Shown here in pieces: positions 1 to 6,717 of a stretch of 8,758 nucleotides of DNA (position 1 is the stretch's first letter; every line of letters starts with the position of its first letter). The notes under the pieces are model-generated. The model had not been told where the DNA came from. It searched no databases and saw nothing but the letters and a program-made list of their open reading frames with translations. The translations under genes and the position numbers were made by a program. Origin of the DNA: an uncultured Porphyromonadaceae bacterium (GTDB lineage Bacteria; Bacteroidota; Bacteroidia; Bacteroidales; Muribaculaceae); the NCBI GenBank assembly GCA_902470475.1, contig CABRGT010000075.1, positions 1 to 8,758 on the forward strand, read 5' to 3'.

Positions 1-2
1 TA

Positions 3-44
3 TTACCTTACCCCCCTCTTACCTCTTACCCCTTACCCCTTACC
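3..44. repeat. Short tandem heptamer repeat (TTACCYC)
   Basis: Four consecutive heptamers begin at 19, 26, 33 and 40 (TTACCTC, TTACCCC, TTACCCC, TTACCTA). Two further TTACC units start at 3 and 8 but are out of register, separated by a C-run at 11-16. Read on the minus strand this is a G-rich series of GGTAAGG-like units that directly follows the rplS terminator hairpin. It lies at the window edge, so its full copy number and the gene to its left cannot be seen. Its function is unknown. The short G-runs could form a G-quadruplex or be prone to slippage, but that is inference. Confidence 0.8.
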
Positions 45-45
45 T

Positions 46-87
46 ACAATAAATGCCTCCGCCCAAAAGGGCGGAGGCATTTATTGT
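46..87. terminator. Perfect 19-bp hairpin terminator after rplS, possibly bidirectional
   Basis: Bases 46-64 pair without mismatch with 69-87 around a 4-base loop (AAAA on the plus strand, TTTT on the minus). The inner ten pairs are nearly all G:C and the outer nine mostly A:T, so each strand has a GC-rich stem leading into a T-rich 3' arm (ATTTATTGT). The hairpin begins 20 bases after the rplS stop codon, as expected for a rho-independent terminator of that gene. On the plus strand the T-rich stretch continues further (TTATTGTTCTT), so it could also end a convergent gene beyond the left edge. Confidence 0.85.
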
Positions 88-107
88 TCTTGGCATAAAG
101 AGCCGCG

Positions 108-458
108 TTACTTTACACGACGCTCTTTGATACGAGCCTTCTTGCCGGTGAGCGCACGCAGGTAGTAGAGCTTTGCGCGACGTACCTTACCGTACTTGTT
201 GACGGTGATCGAGTCGATGAACGGCGATTCGATCGGGAAGATACGCTCAACGCCGATATTGTCGCTCATCTTGCGTACGGTGAAGCGCTTCTTCACGCCT
301 TCGCCCGAGATGCGGATTACCACACCGCGGTACTGCTGAATACGTTCCTTGTTACCCTCTTTGATGCGGTAAGCCACCGTGATGGTGTCGCCGGGGCCGA
401 AGTCGGGATGCTGCTTGCCGGTAGCAAAAGCTTCTTCGGCAACTTTAATCAGGTCCAT
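108..458 (-). CDS. rplS: Large ribosomal subunit protein bL19
   Basis: This encodes ribosomal protein L19 of the 50S subunit, which lies near the interface with the 30S subunit. The product is 116 residues, within the usual size of the family. Recognisable family segments are the N-terminal FGPGDTITVAYRI region, the QYRGVVI strand, the KKRFTVRKMSDNIGVERIFP block and the basic C-terminal tail (KVRRAKLYYLR, then GKKARIKERR). The ATG at 458 gives the normal N-terminus; the bases before it are A/T-rich with no Shine-Dalgarno, as usual in Bacteroidota. A -7/-33 promoter lies about 85 bases upstream and a strong hairpin follows the stop, so it appears to be a single-gene transcription unit separate from the recG operon. 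No anomalies were seen. Confidence 0.98.
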   Translation of the reverse strand: MDLIKVAEEAFATGKQHPDFGPGDTITVAYRIKEGNKERIQQYRGVVIRISGEGVKKRFTVRKMSDNIGVERIFPIESPFIDSITVNKYGKVRRAKLYYLRALTGKKARIKERRVK

Positions 459-542
459 TGTAAATTGATATTTAGAATGTTAAGTAATTGCGCAATATTC
501 GCGAGCTACGTGTCTACGCCAGAGATTACGCCTTTTCGGCCG

Positions 543-573
543 CAAAGTTAACACTTTTTTCGCTATCTCACAA
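543..573 (-). promoter_or_regulatory. Predicted Bacteroidota-type promoter of rplS
   Basis: On the minus strand a perfect TAnnTTTG -7 element (TAACTTTG) occupies 550-543. A TTG -33 element lies at 573-571, and the two are separated by 20 bases, within the usual range for the primary sigma factor of this phylum. Transcription would begin around 535-540 and leave a leader of roughly 75-80 bases before the rplS ATG. That leader holds a direct repeat (plus-strand TACGCC at 515-520 and 527-532) and a TTGCGCAA palindrome at 488-495. I could not fold it into a convincing regulatory structure. Confidence 0.75.
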
Positions 574-603
574 TCTTTTCCACGCGATATTTCGCAAAAA
601 AAA

Positions 604-2694
604 TCAGCTGATGCGGCTCCAGTCGGCCGTGCGGCTCACTGCCTCAGCCAGCGCCCGCGCGAAACCGGCGTTCTCAGGCGCCGTAAGTTCGGGGTCGGCG
701 TCGAGCAGTTTCTCGGCCGCGTTGCGTGCAAGCTGTATGATCTGCCCGTCGGTGGCCAGATTCGCGATTTTCAGATCGAAAGGTATGCCGCTCTGCATTG
801 TACCCTCTATGTCGCCGGGGCCGCGCAGGCGCATGTCAGCCTCGGCTATGACAAAACCGTCAGTCGTCGACGTCATGATCTCGAGCCGTTCGCGCGTTTC
901 CTTGGCTATCTTGTATTTGCTCATAAGTATGCAGAACGATCGGTCGGCACCGCGCCCCACGCGGCCCCGCAGCTGATGCAGCTGCGACAGGCCGAACCGC
1001 TCGGCATTCTCAATGACCATCGTCGTGGCGTTCGGCACGTTCACTCCCACTTCTATCACGGTTGTGGCCACAAGTATCTGCGCCTCGCCCCTCACGAACA
1101 GACCCATCTGAAAATCCTTCTCGGCAGGCTTCATCCGACCGTGTACGAAAGCGACGCGATAGTTGTTGAAAATCTCGCATATCTGGTCATAACCCTCGGT
1201 CAGCGATTTCAGCTCCAGCTTGTCGTTCTCGTCGATAAGAGGATATACGATATATGCCTGGCGCCCCTCCCGCAGCTGGGCGCCTATGCCCCGGTACACC
1301 TGGTCGCGTTGCCCGTCATACCTCAGCAGAGTGGTCACCGGCTTGCGCCCCGGCGGCAGCTCGTCGATCACCGACACGTCCAGGTCGCCGTACACTGTCA
1401 TGGCAAGCGTGCGCGGTATTGGAGTGGCCGTCATCACAAGGATATGCGGCGGAACCGCGCTCTTGCGCCACAGCCGCGCGCGTTGCGCCACGCCGAAGCG
1501 GTGCTGCTCGTCGATTACGGCCAGGCCGAGACACCTGAATTTCACGTCGTCCTCGATCACGGCATGCGTCCCGACAAGGATATGCAGCGACCCGTCGCAG
1601 AGCTGCTCGTGAATCTCGCGCCGTTCGGCCGCACGCGTCGAACCGGTAAGCAGCCGCACGTTTATGCCGATTTTAGCCACAAGTCCGCGCAGCGTCTCGT
1701 AATGTTGCGTGGCAAGAATCTCCGTCGGCGCCATCAGACACGCCTGATAGCCGTTGTCGAGCGCGAGCAGCATGGCCATCAGCGCCACAAGCGTCTTGCC
1801 CGACCCCACGTCGCCCTGCACCAGGCGGTTCATCTGCCGCCCCGTGTTGACATCGGCGCGGATTTCCTTCACCACACGCTTCTGGGCGCCCGTGAGCTCG
1901 AAGGGCAGGCACTGGCTGTAGAAAGAGTTGAAAAAGCGCCCTACCCGCCCGAATCTGTATCCCGCAGCCTGCATGCGACGGCGCCGGTTGCGGCGCAGCA
2001 TATCGGCCTGGATATAGAAAAGTTCCTCGAACTTCATGCGTTCGCGCGCTCGCTGCAGCTCGGCTGGCGAGGATGGGCGGTGCAGTTCGCGGATGGCGCG
2101 GTCGAGCGGCATGAGGCCGAGTTCTGCCACCGTCGACGGTGGCAGTGTCTCGCGCAGCGGAGGCAGAGTATCGAGCACGCCGCCGATCCACTGGAAGAAG
2201 TTTCGCGACGTGATGTTGCGGTTGCGCAGCGTCTCGGTCAGAGGATATACACCCCGCATGCCGAGCTGCTCCAGGGCTTTCTGGCCTGTGTCTACCTCGG
2301 GGTGTGTCATCGACCAGCGCCCGTTGAACACCGTAGGCTTGCCGAAAATTATATAGTCGGTCGCCGTGTTCAGTGTCTGCCGTATGGTCTTGATCGAACG
2401 GAACCATACCACCTCCACTGCCCCTGTGCCGTCTGTGAATACGCCCACCAGACGCATCTTGGCTCCCTCGCCTGCCACGCTGAACCCTACAAAACGGCCT
2501 TTGAGCTGTACGGCTCCGATCTCCGGCGTAAGGTCGCGGATGCTGTAGATCGACGTCCGGTCGATGTAATTCGTCGGAAAATGGTGTAGCAGGTCGTAGA
2601 CGCTGCGGATTCCGAGCTGTTTCTGAAGCAGATCGGCACGCGCCGGTCCGATCCCCTTCACATATTTTATATCCTTCTGCCTTAGCTGGATCAT
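604..2694 (-). CDS. recG: ATP-dependent DNA helicase RecG
   Basis: RecG is a superfamily 2 double-stranded DNA translocase that remodels stalled replication forks and branch-migrates Holliday junctions. The product is 696 residues, close to the usual ~690. The N-terminal part (about 1-240) corresponds to the wedge/OB-fold region and includes an early helix-hairpin-helix-like YVKGIGPARADLL. Helicase motifs follow in order: Walker A GDVGSGKT (294-301), MAPTEILATQ (motif Ia, 321-330), DEQHRFG (motif II, 395-401), TATPIPRT (422-429), ATTVIEVGVNVP (543-554) and QLHQLRGRVGRG (571-582). The LRGPGD...GTMQSG signature near 623-636 is typical of RecG and separates it from Mfd and PriA. The ATG overlaps the ispD stop in an ATGA, which fixes the start and suggests translational coupling. 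It is the last gene of the operon. No clear rho-independent terminator follows the stop; only a weak 4-bp stem is present at 584-595. Confidence 0.98.
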   Translation of the reverse strand: MIQLRQKDIKYVKGIGPARADLLQKQLGIRSVYDLLHHFPTNYIDRTSIYSIRDLTPEIGAVQLKGRFVGFSVAGEGAKMRLVGVFTDGTGAVEVVWFRSIKTIRQTLNTATDYIIFGKPTVFNGRWSMTHPEVDTGQKALEQLGMRGVYPLTETLRNRNITSRNFFQWIGGVLDTLPPLRETLPPSTVAELGLMPLDRAIRELHRPSSPAELQRARERMKFEELFYIQADMLRRNRRRRMQAAGYRFGRVGRFFNSFYSQCLPFELTGAQKRVVKEIRADVNTGRQMNRLVQGDVGSGKTLVALMAMLLALDNGYQACLMAPTEILATQHYETLRGLVAKIGINVRLLTGSTRAAERREIHEQLCDGSLHILVGTHAVIEDDVKFRCLGLAVIDEQHRFGVAQRARLWRKSAVPPHILVMTATPIPRTLAMTVYGDLDVSVIDELPPGRKPVTTLLRYDGQRDQVYRGIGAQLREGRQAYIVYPLIDENDKLELKSLTEGYDQICEIFNNYRVAFVHGRMKPAEKDFQMGLFVRGEAQILVATTVIEVGVNVPNATTMVIENAERFGLSQLHQLRGRVGRGADRSFCILMSKYKIAKETRERLEIMTSTTDGFVIAEADMRLRGPGDIEGTMQSGIPFDLKIANLATDGQIIQLARNAAEKLLDADPELTAPENAGFARALAEAVSRTADWSRIS

Positions 2695-3389
2695 ACCGCG
2701 CCGAATGCCAGCACAGCTTCGGCTATGGCTATGTCGGCCGGATTTGTCACTTTGAAATTGACGGGCGAGCCGTCGACGAGCATGAGATTGCGGAAACCTG
2801 CCGCTTCCATCACCGATGCGTCATCAGTGAACGTGGCGCCTTCGGCGCGGGAATATGCCTCGGCAAGCAGTGTGGCCCTGAATGCCTGCGGAGTCTGCAC
2901 GGCCCGCAGTTTCGACCGGTCCACAGCCTCCGAGACCGGGCCGCTCACGTCGCGGATCGAATCGGTCACCGCAACCACCGGCAGCGCCCCGTCAATCGAG
3001 CTGTCATCAAAAGCCGCGGCAAGGGACCGCACCATGGCGGCCGACGGAAATGGCCGCGCGCCGTCATGCACCATCACTATGTCGGCCATGCCCGGAGTCA
3101 GCGTGGCAAGAGCGTTGCTCACCGACTGCGACCGCGTGTCGCCGCCCGTCACCACCTTCGGCGAATCGAAATGATGGAGGTTGCACAGATAGTTCCAGCG
3201 GTCGGTCTGGTCAGCCGACACCACAATGATGTGGTCGGCCTCCGGAATGGCATTCCGCAGGTTGTCGATTGCCCGCATGACCACCGGACGGCCCTCGATC
3301 TGACAGAACTGCTTGGGCAGCGGGCCTCCGAAACGGCTCCCGCTGCCTGCAGCTACTGTTATGAATGTGATTCTCTTACCGTCTGTCAT
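2691..3389 (-). CDS. ispD: 2-C-methyl-D-erythritol 4-phosphate cytidylyltransferase
   Basis: IspD catalyses the third step of the MEP (non-mevalonate) isoprenoid pathway, joining CTP and 2-C-methyl-D-erythritol 4-phosphate to give the CDP-methylerythritol intermediate. The 232 residues match the usual length. The CTP-binding loop AAGSGSRF...PLPKQF (13-28) supplies the catalytic Arg19 and Lys26. Further family motifs are GGDTRSQSV (82-90), VHDGARP (107-113), ALPVVAVTDSIR (135-146), VQTPQAF (164-170), FTDDASVME (187-195) and NFKVTNPADIAIAE (211-224), with Lys213 at the position of the E. coli substrate-binding lysine. Its ATG immediately follows the glyA stop (TAAATG), and its own stop overlaps the recG start. 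VHDGARP has Gly where E. coli has Ala, a mild substitution. No IspF domain is fused to it. Confidence 0.96.
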   Translation of the reverse strand: MTDGKRITFITVAAGSGSRFGGPLPKQFCQIEGRPVVMRAIDNLRNAIPEADHIIVVSADQTDRWNYLCNLHHFDSPKVVTGGDTRSQSVSNALATLTPGMADIVMVHDGARPFPSAAMVRSLAAAFDDSSIDGALPVVAVTDSIRDVSGPVSEAVDRSKLRAVQTPQAFRATLLAEAYSRAEGATFTDDASVMEAAGFRNLMLVDGSPVNFKVTNPADIAIAEAVLAFGAV

Positions 3390-4670
3390 TTACCAGGCGA
3401 AGATTGGATATTGCGTCATCATCGAATTCACTTTCGCGCGGACACGCTCTATATTCACGAGATCTTCGGGAGCCGAGAGCACACAGTCGATCAGTTCCAC
3501 GATTTCGCCCATCATCGGCTCCTTGGCGCCGCGGGTGGTGATGGCCGGAGTGCCGAGGCGGATGCCCGAGGTCTGGAAAGGCGACCGCGAGTCAAACGGC
3601 ACCATGTTCTTATTGGCCGTGATGTCCGCGTCCACGAGGACCTTCTCGGCGACCTTGCCGGTCAGTTCGGGGAATTTCGACCGCAGGTCCACCAGGATGC
3701 AGTGGTTGTCCGTTCCGCCCGACACCACATCGTAGCCCTTGTCGGTCAGCGCGGCCGCCATCGCGCGGGCATTCGAGCGCACCTGCTCCTGATACACCTT
3801 GAACGACGGATCAAGCGCTTCGCCGAATGCCACGGCCTTGCCCGCGATCACATGCTCGAGCGGCCCGCCCTGCACGCCGGGGAACACGGCCGAGTCGAGC
3901 AGAGCCGACATCATCTTCACCTGTCCCTTGGGTGTCGTCTTGCCCCACGGATTCTCAAAGTCCTTGCCCATCAGAATAATGCCGCCGCGCGGTCCGCGCA
4001 GTGTCTTGTGAGTGGTCGACGTTACGATATGGGCATATTTCAGAGGATTGTCGAGCAGTCCGGCCGCGATAAGGCCTGCCGGATGCGCCATGTCGATCAG
4101 CAGAATCGCTCCCACGGCGTCGGCGATGGCACGCATGCGCGCATAGTCCCATTCACGCGAATAGGCGCTTGCGCCGCCCACGATCAGCTTCGGCTTCACG
4201 CGCAGGGCCGTTTCCTCCATCTGGTCGTAATCGACCAGACCGGTCTCGCGGTCCACGTTATATTCCACGGCATTGAAGACAAGGCCGGAGAAATTGACCG
4301 GGCTGCCGTGGCTCAGATGGCCGCCGTGGCTCAGATTCAGGCCCATGAACGTGTCGCCGGGCTTCATGCACGCCATGAACACGGCCATGTTGGCCTGGGC
4401 GCCCGAGTGCGGCTGCACATTGGCATACTCGGCCCCGAAAAGCTGCTTCACGCGGTCGCGGGCCAGATCCTCGACCATGTCCACGACACCGCAGCCTCCA
4501 TAATAGCGGTGGCCCGGATAGCCTTCGGCATATTTGTTGGTCAGGCACGATCCCATTGCCCGCATTACGTCATCACTAACAAAGTTTTCAGAGGCGATCA
4601 GTTCCACGCCTTTGAGCTGGCGCTGGTGCTCAAGCTCGATGAGATCAAAAAGTCTGGTATCCTTTTCCAT
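3390..4670 (-). CDS. glyA: Serine hydroxymethyltransferase
   Basis: GlyA is a cytosolic PLP enzyme that interconverts serine plus tetrahydrofolate with glycine plus 5,10-methylene-tetrahydrofolate. It is the main source of one-carbon units for thymidylate, purines and methionine. The product is 426 residues, a normal length. Visible signatures are ELIASENF (23-30), NKYAEGYPGHRYYGG (45-59), NVQPHSGAQAN (84-94), LSHGGHLSHG (113-122), the LIDMAHPAGLIAAG block (191-204) and the PLP site STTHKTLRGPRGG (218-230), where Lys222 forms the Schiff base. A stretch at about 236-265 with PWGKTTPKGQ is longer than in E. coli; I believe it is usual in Bacteroidota. The ATG lies 18 bases after the flavin-reductase stop, in an A/T-rich context. 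It stands with pyrimidine genes, consistent with a shared nucleotide-supply role. Confidence 0.98.
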   Translation of the reverse strand: MEKDTRLFDLIELEHQRQLKGVELIASENFVSDDVMRAMGSCLTNKYAEGYPGHRYYGGCGVVDMVEDLARDRVKQLFGAEYANVQPHSGAQANMAVFMACMKPGDTFMGLNLSHGGHLSHGSPVNFSGLVFNAVEYNVDRETGLVDYDQMEETALRVKPKLIVGGASAYSREWDYARMRAIADAVGAILLIDMAHPAGLIAAGLLDNPLKYAHIVTSTTHKTLRGPRGGIILMGKDFENPWGKTTPKGQVKMMSALLDSAVFPGVQGGPLEHVIAGKAVAFGEALDPSFKVYQEQVRSNARAMAAALTDKGYDVVSGGTDNHCILVDLRSKFPELTGKVAEKVLVDADITANKNMVPFDSRSPFQTSGIRLGTPAITTRGAKEPMMGEIVELIDCVLSAPEDLVNIERVRAKVNSMMTQYPIFAW

Positions 4671-4688
4671 TGTAGATATTGATGGTTG

Positions 4689-5255
4689 TTATTTCTTTTT
4701 ACGTACTGAGAAACCGAAATGCCCGAGATACTCGCCCGGACCGAAATACCCGCCGTGGCTGTAGCTCAGCAGCCCGGCGCGGTCGAGGCAGAACTTGCCC
4801 GTCGCTTCGTCTATGAGCGAGGAGTCGGCAAGGACGTTCACTACATCGGCCACGAACATGTCATGGCTGCCGAGCTTCACGATCTCGCGCACCCGGCATT
4901 CTATCGACAGGGGCGACTCGGCCACCGACGGGCACGCCACCGCCACTCCCGCTTCGGGCGTAAGCCCGGCGAGAGACCATTTGTCGCAGTCGCGGCCCGA
5001 GCGCACGCCGCACAGGTCCGTCGCCCTGGCCATTGAGGCAGTCGTCAGGTTCACCGTGAACTCCATGCTCTCGCGGATGATCCCGTAGGAATAGCGCTCG
5101 GGACGCAGGGATATGTAGAGCATCGGCGGATTGGTACACAGCGTGCCGGTCCATGCCACCGTCACGAGGTTGCTGCGGCCGTCGGGGGCCGCGCAGCTCA
5201 CCAGCACGGCCGGCAGCGGATTGAGCATCGTGCCCGGTTTCCAGCTTACTTTCAT
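4689..5255 (-). CDS. Flavin reductase-like / flavoredoxin family FMN-binding protein
   Basis: The 188-residue product resembles the flavin reductase-like (DIM6/NTAB, flavoredoxin) family, whose members bind FMN in a split beta-barrel and pass electrons between NAD(P)H or protein donors and flavin or metal acceptors. Features seen are the opening PLPAVLVS strand (14-20), TNPPMLYISLRPERYSYG (41-58), EFTVNLTT (65-72), CGVRSGRDCDKW (82-93), GSHDMFVADVVNVLAD (129-144) and a conserved tail GEYLGHFGFSVRKK (174-187). No signal peptide or membrane segment is visible, so it should be cytosolic. The start is taken at 5255, where ATG overlaps the pyrI stop in ATGA. An in-frame extension to 5387 lies wholly inside pyrI, looks non-native and was dropped. 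The physiological substrate cannot be read from the sequence. Its place between pyrI and glyA suggests co-expression with growth genes but not a defined pathway. Confidence 0.87.
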   Translation of the reverse strand: MKVSWKPGTMLNPLPAVLVSCAAPDGRSNLVTVAWTGTLCTNPPMLYISLRPERYSYGIIRESMEFTVNLTTASMARATDLCGVRSGRDCDKWSLAGLTPEAGVAVACPSVAESPLSIECRVREIVKLGSHDMFVADVVNVLADSSLIDEATGKFCLDRAGLLSYSHGGYFGPGEYLGHFGFSVRKKK

Positions 5256-5713
5256 AAAATCTTTGCTTCGGCGCCGCTGACAGCGTGGTTGCAGTAATGG
5301 CAGCGTATCACCACCGGCTCGCGGCTTATGACGTCGAACCGCGTGTCCATCGGCTCGTTGTTGGTGATGCACTTGGGATTGGCGCACGTCACGATTCCCC
5401 TCACTGTGTCGGGCAACGCTATCGCACGCTTCTCCACCACCTCATAGTCGCGGATGATATTCACCACGGCCTGAGGCGCGATCAGAGCTATGCGGTTGAG
5501 GGTGTCGTCGTCGAAGAATGTGTCCGCGACCTTGATGATGCCTTTCGAACCCAGACGCGCGCTGGCAAGATTGCATCCGATCGTGACGGCATGCTCCGTA
5601 TTCTCAAGTCCGAGAATGCGCACTGCCCTGAACACGGCTGCCGACGGTATGTGGTCGATTACGGTGCCCGACCGCAGGGCGGCCACCGCGAGTTCTTTCT
5701 TATCGTTTGTCAT
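5252..5713 (-). CDS. pyrI: Aspartate carbamoyltransferase regulatory subunit
   Basis: PyrI is the regulatory chain of class B aspartate carbamoyltransferase. It binds nucleotide effectors (CTP/UTP inhibit and ATP activates in E. coli) and joins PyrB trimers into a dodecamer. The 153 residues equal the E. coli length. The N-terminal allosteric domain keeps GTVIDHIP (16-23) with Asp20 and His21, SKGIIKV with Lys57 and Lys61, and YEVVEK with Lys95, close to the E. coli nucleotide-contact positions. The C-terminal zinc domain has all four cysteines (Cys110, Cys115, Cys138, Cys141) in C-x4-C...C-x2-C spacing. The ATG overlaps the pyrB stop by four bases, which supports the start and stoichiometric expression. 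Intact effector residues suggest allosteric control is kept, but which nucleotides act is inference. Confidence 0.97.
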   Translation of the reverse strand: MTNDKKELAVAALRSGTVIDHIPSAAVFRAVRILGLENTEHAVTIGCNLASARLGSKGIIKVADTFFDDDTLNRIALIAPQAVVNIIRDYEVVEKRAIALPDTVRGIVTCANPKCITNNEPMDTRFDVISREPVVIRCHYCNHAVSGAEAKIL

Positions 5714-6642
5714 TGTTCTGTCTTTTCGGATGGATTGATGCCGAGCGCACGGGTTATGATTGCCTGCCGGGCATAGAGTCCGTTGCGCGCCTGTTCAAAA
5801 TAATAAGCCATGGGATTGTCGTCGACATCGCGGTCGATTTCATTGACCCGCGGCAGCGGATGCAGAATCCGCAGATTCGGCCGCGCCCCGGCCAGCATTG
5901 AGTTGTGCAGTGTGTAGAGATCCTTCACGCGCTCGTACTCCATCGGATCCGTGAAGCGCTCGCGCTGCACTCGGGTCATATAGATAATGTCGCTCGCCCC
6001 GATCACTTCGGGCGAGAAGTCGGAGGTCTCACTGTACTCGATGCCTTCTCGGTCACAGAATTCCTTGTATTCGGCTGGCATCGCAAGCTCGGGCGATGAC
6101 ACGAATATGAACCGCGGCTTGAAATACTTCATCGCCTGCAGCATCGAATGCACCGTACGTCCGTACTTGAGATCGCCCACGAGTGTGATCGTAAGATTCT
6201 CGAGCCGTCCCTGTGTCTTGTAGATCGAATACAGGTCGAGCATGGTCTGTGACGGATGCTGGTTGGCGCCGTCGCCCGCATTGATCACGGGCACGTCGGT
6301 CACTTCCGTCGCATACCGCGCCGCGCCTTCCAGATGATGGCGCATCACTATCAGATCGGCATAGTTCGACACCATCTTGATCGTGTCCTTGAGCGATTCA
6401 CCCTTCGATGATGACGAGGTTCCCGGATCCGAAAAACCGATGACGCGGCCGCCAAGACGGTTGACCGCCGTCTCGAAGCTCAGGCGCGTACGCGTTGATG
6501 GCTCGAAGAACAGCGTGGCCACCACCCGTCCGTCGAGAATCTTGCTGTCGGTGTGCTTCTCGAAATAAGCCGCACGCTCGAGCAGATCAAGGATCTCGTC
6601 GCGCGATATATCGTCGATTGATACAAGGCTTTTGTGGTTCAT
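5710..6642 (-). CDS. pyrB: Aspartate carbamoyltransferase catalytic subunit
   Basis: PyrB catalyses the committed step of pyrimidine synthesis, carbamoyl phosphate plus L-aspartate to N-carbamoyl-L-aspartate, in the cytosol. The 310 residues match the E. coli chain (~310). Active-site elements are the carbamoyl-phosphate loop FEPSTRTR (46-53), the flexible loop SSSSKGESLK (76-85) with the catalytic lysine region, Arg101 in RHH, NAGDGANQHPSQ (121-132) with His129, the aspartate-contact region TRVQRERF (223-230) and HPLPR (261-265). It is the first gene of the six-gene run and is followed by pyrI with an ATGA overlap, as in class B enzymes. The start lies 75 bases after the kinase stop, with the kinase terminator in between. 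I find no good TAnnTTTG promoter in the remaining ~40 bases, so how it is transcribed is unclear. Confidence 0.98.
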   Translation of the reverse strand: MNHKSLVSIDDISRDEILDLLERAAYFEKHTDSKILDGRVVATLFFEPSTRTRLSFETAVNRLGGRVIGFSDPGTSSSSKGESLKDTIKMVSNYADLIVMRHHLEGAARYATEVTDVPVINAGDGANQHPSQTMLDLYSIYKTQGRLENLTITLVGDLKYGRTVHSMLQAMKYFKPRFIFVSSPELAMPAEYKEFCDREGIEYSETSDFSPEVIGASDIIYMTRVQRERFTDPMEYERVKDLYTLHNSMLAGARPNLRILHPLPRVNEIDRDVDDNPMAYYFEQARNGLYARQAIITRALGINPSEKTEQ

Positions 6643-6683
6643 TTCTCTGCTATGTAAGTATTAATATTTAATATCGGATATAG

Positions 6684-6710
6684 AAAAAAGGGCGGGAACA
6701 GTCCCGCCCT
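6684..6710 (-). terminator. Rho-independent terminator after the kinase gene
   Basis: On the minus strand a 9-bp stem (AGGGCGGGA paired with TCCCGCCCT, outer limits 6710 and 6689, loop CTGT) is followed directly by a run of six T (6689-6684). It starts 8 bases after the kinase stop codon and ends about 41 bases before the pyrB start. This is a textbook intrinsic terminator, and it separates the kinase transcript from the pyr operon unless read-through is regulated. Confidence 0.92.
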
Positions 6711-6717
6711 AAGTATG

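Larger units (their letters stand above)
604..6642 (-). other. Predicted six-gene operon pyrB-pyrI-flavin reductase-glyA-ispD-recG
   Basis: The six genes run in one direction with almost no space between them. pyrB/pyrI, pyrI/flavin reductase and ispD/recG each overlap by four bases in an ATGA. glyA ends in TAA directly followed by the ispD ATG. Only the flavin reductase-glyA junction has a gap, of 18 bases. I see no TAnnTTTG promoter or terminator at any internal junction. Such spacing strongly suggests one transcript with translational coupling, although internal promoters inside coding regions cannot be excluded. Confidence 0.85.

Noticed and set aside
584..603. Possible terminator downstream of recG
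   Set aside because: Only a 4-bp stem (GCGA/TCGC) is present, and on the coding strand the T-run comes before the stem instead of after it, so it does not fit an intrinsic terminator.
976..2589. Plus-strand open frame of 537 codons antisense to recG
   Set aside because: It mirrors recG in a complementary frame, is rich in His, Arg and Ala with no recognisable motifs, and recG has every helicase motif. It is a by-product of GC-rich codon use.
3066..4682. Plus-strand open frame of 538 codons antisense to ispD and glyA
   Set aside because: It runs across two well-supported genes on the opposite strand, has the same His/Arg-rich composition as other antisense frames and shows no known domain.
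5256..5387. 44-residue N-terminal extension of the flavin reductase-like protein
   Set aside because: It lies inside pyrI, has an Arg/His/Gln-rich shadow composition, and the ATG overlapping the pyrI stop gives a family-typical N-terminus.
6655..6680. A/T-rich near-palindromic stretch upstream of pyrB as an operator or promoter
   Set aside because: It is low-complexity TTAATATTTAATAT-type sequence without TAnnTTTG or a clear dyad, so it is too weak to call as a regulatory site.
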